The notes under the pieces were generated by a model. The model did no database searches. It was not told where the DNA came from and saw only the letters and a program-made list of their open reading frames with translations. This document shows positions 19,870 to 20,000 of a stretch of 20,000 bases of DNA, one piece after another. Positions within the stretch are counted from its first letter, which is position 1; each line of letters opens with the position of its first letter. This DNA comes from Glandiceps talaboti. Lineage: Eukaryota > Hemichordata > Enteropneusta > Spengelidae. The position numbers and the translations under genes were made by a program. Where the stretch lies: the NCBI RefSeq assembly GCF_964340395.1, contig NW_027554301.1, positions 1 to 20,000 of the forward strand, written 5' to 3'.

Positions 19870-20000
19870 CCCAACCCTACCCTAACCCTATCACTAACCC
19901 TAACCCTAACCCTAACACTAACCTAACCCTAACCTTGACCCTAACCCTAACCCTAACCCCCCACCCTAACCCTAACGCTAACACTAACCCTAACCCTTAC
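19870..20000. repeat. Composite telomere-like block, U7 (start of tract A only)
   Basis: Tract A begins as in the other units but has one CCCTAA fewer near 19912. The remainder lies beyond the window. Confidence 0.9.

Larger units (their letters stand above)
17975..20000. repeat. Subtelomeric unit U7, divergent and cut by the window edge
   Basis: The most proximal and most divergent copy. Differences seen: an extra AC near 18059; a 4-nt loss at about 18517 (ATTATGTACACC instead of ATTATACCTGTACACC); a TA/CA microsatellite 16 bp longer (18753-18829); C to T at 19858; and one telomere-like hexamer fewer in tract A near 19912. None of these falls inside the MDQLAD ORF, the third coding-like pocket or the first 75 codons of the MPKRTK ORF. 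Confidence 0.95.

Noticed and set aside
1-20000. CRISPR array or bacterial mobile element as an explanation of the regular repeats
   Set aside because: The repeats are telomeric hexamers, microsatellites and a 2.6-kb unit. There is no repeat-spacer structure, and the telomere identifies a eukaryote.

Overview
This window is a eukaryotic chromosome end. It opens with about 1.06 kb of CCCTAA repeats, the C-rich strand of a TTAGGG telomere, and the rest is a subtelomeric tandem array of one 2,621-bp unit. TTAGGG telomeres occur in animals, many fungi and various protists. The long CA, TA and CATA microsatellites and the absence of any recognisable conserved gene do not let me name the lineage. 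Distal is left and centromere-proximal is right.

Layout: telomere 1-1062; unit U0 1063-3210, missing its first 473 bp; U1 3211-4869, in which 1,249 bp of the unit is replaced by a perfect interstitial telomere (50 hexamers at 4137-4436); full-length units U2 4870-7490, U3 7491-10111, U4 10112-12732, U5 12733-15353 and U6 15354-17974, all exactly 2,621 bp; and U7 17975-20000, cut by the window edge. U7 is the most divergent copy, with a net gain of 14 bp over the part comparable from anchor to anchor. Where I compared them, U0-U6 look nearly identical; the one substitution I found between them is a T/C site.

Each full unit, given as offset from its first base, holds: a TATA-like box (213-221); an ATG-started 123-codon ORF beginning MPKRTK (291-662); a TA/CA compound microsatellite (780-840); a second TATA-like box (1002-1010) with an E2F-like site (1036-1047); a 94-codon ORF beginning MDQLAD (1303-1587); a third short coding-like pocket (1645-1726); and a 740-bp composite block (1881-2620) of degenerate telomere repeats alternating with CATA arrays, itself an internal triplication. 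There is no helicase, reverse transcriptase, tRNA, rRNA or other recognisable gene. The two ORFs resemble nothing I know and may be exons or noise. They do lie where the otherwise G-poor plus strand regains G and a normal amino-acid mix.

The junctions are the most informative part. The terminal telomere joins U0 at a 4-nt telomere-like match (AACC), as expected if a broken end was healed. The interstitial telomere joins the distal unit at a fortuitous CCTAACC, in the polarity expected if an old telomeric 3' overhang invaded an internal unit and copied outward. The proximal side of that tract lies inside a degenerate telomere block. The window therefore reads as a record of repeated end loss, healing and recapture, analogous to the Y' arrays of yeast or to recombination-maintained telomeres, but built on a small unit without a helicase gene. 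All mechanism is inference, and assembly of such an array needs checking against long reads.
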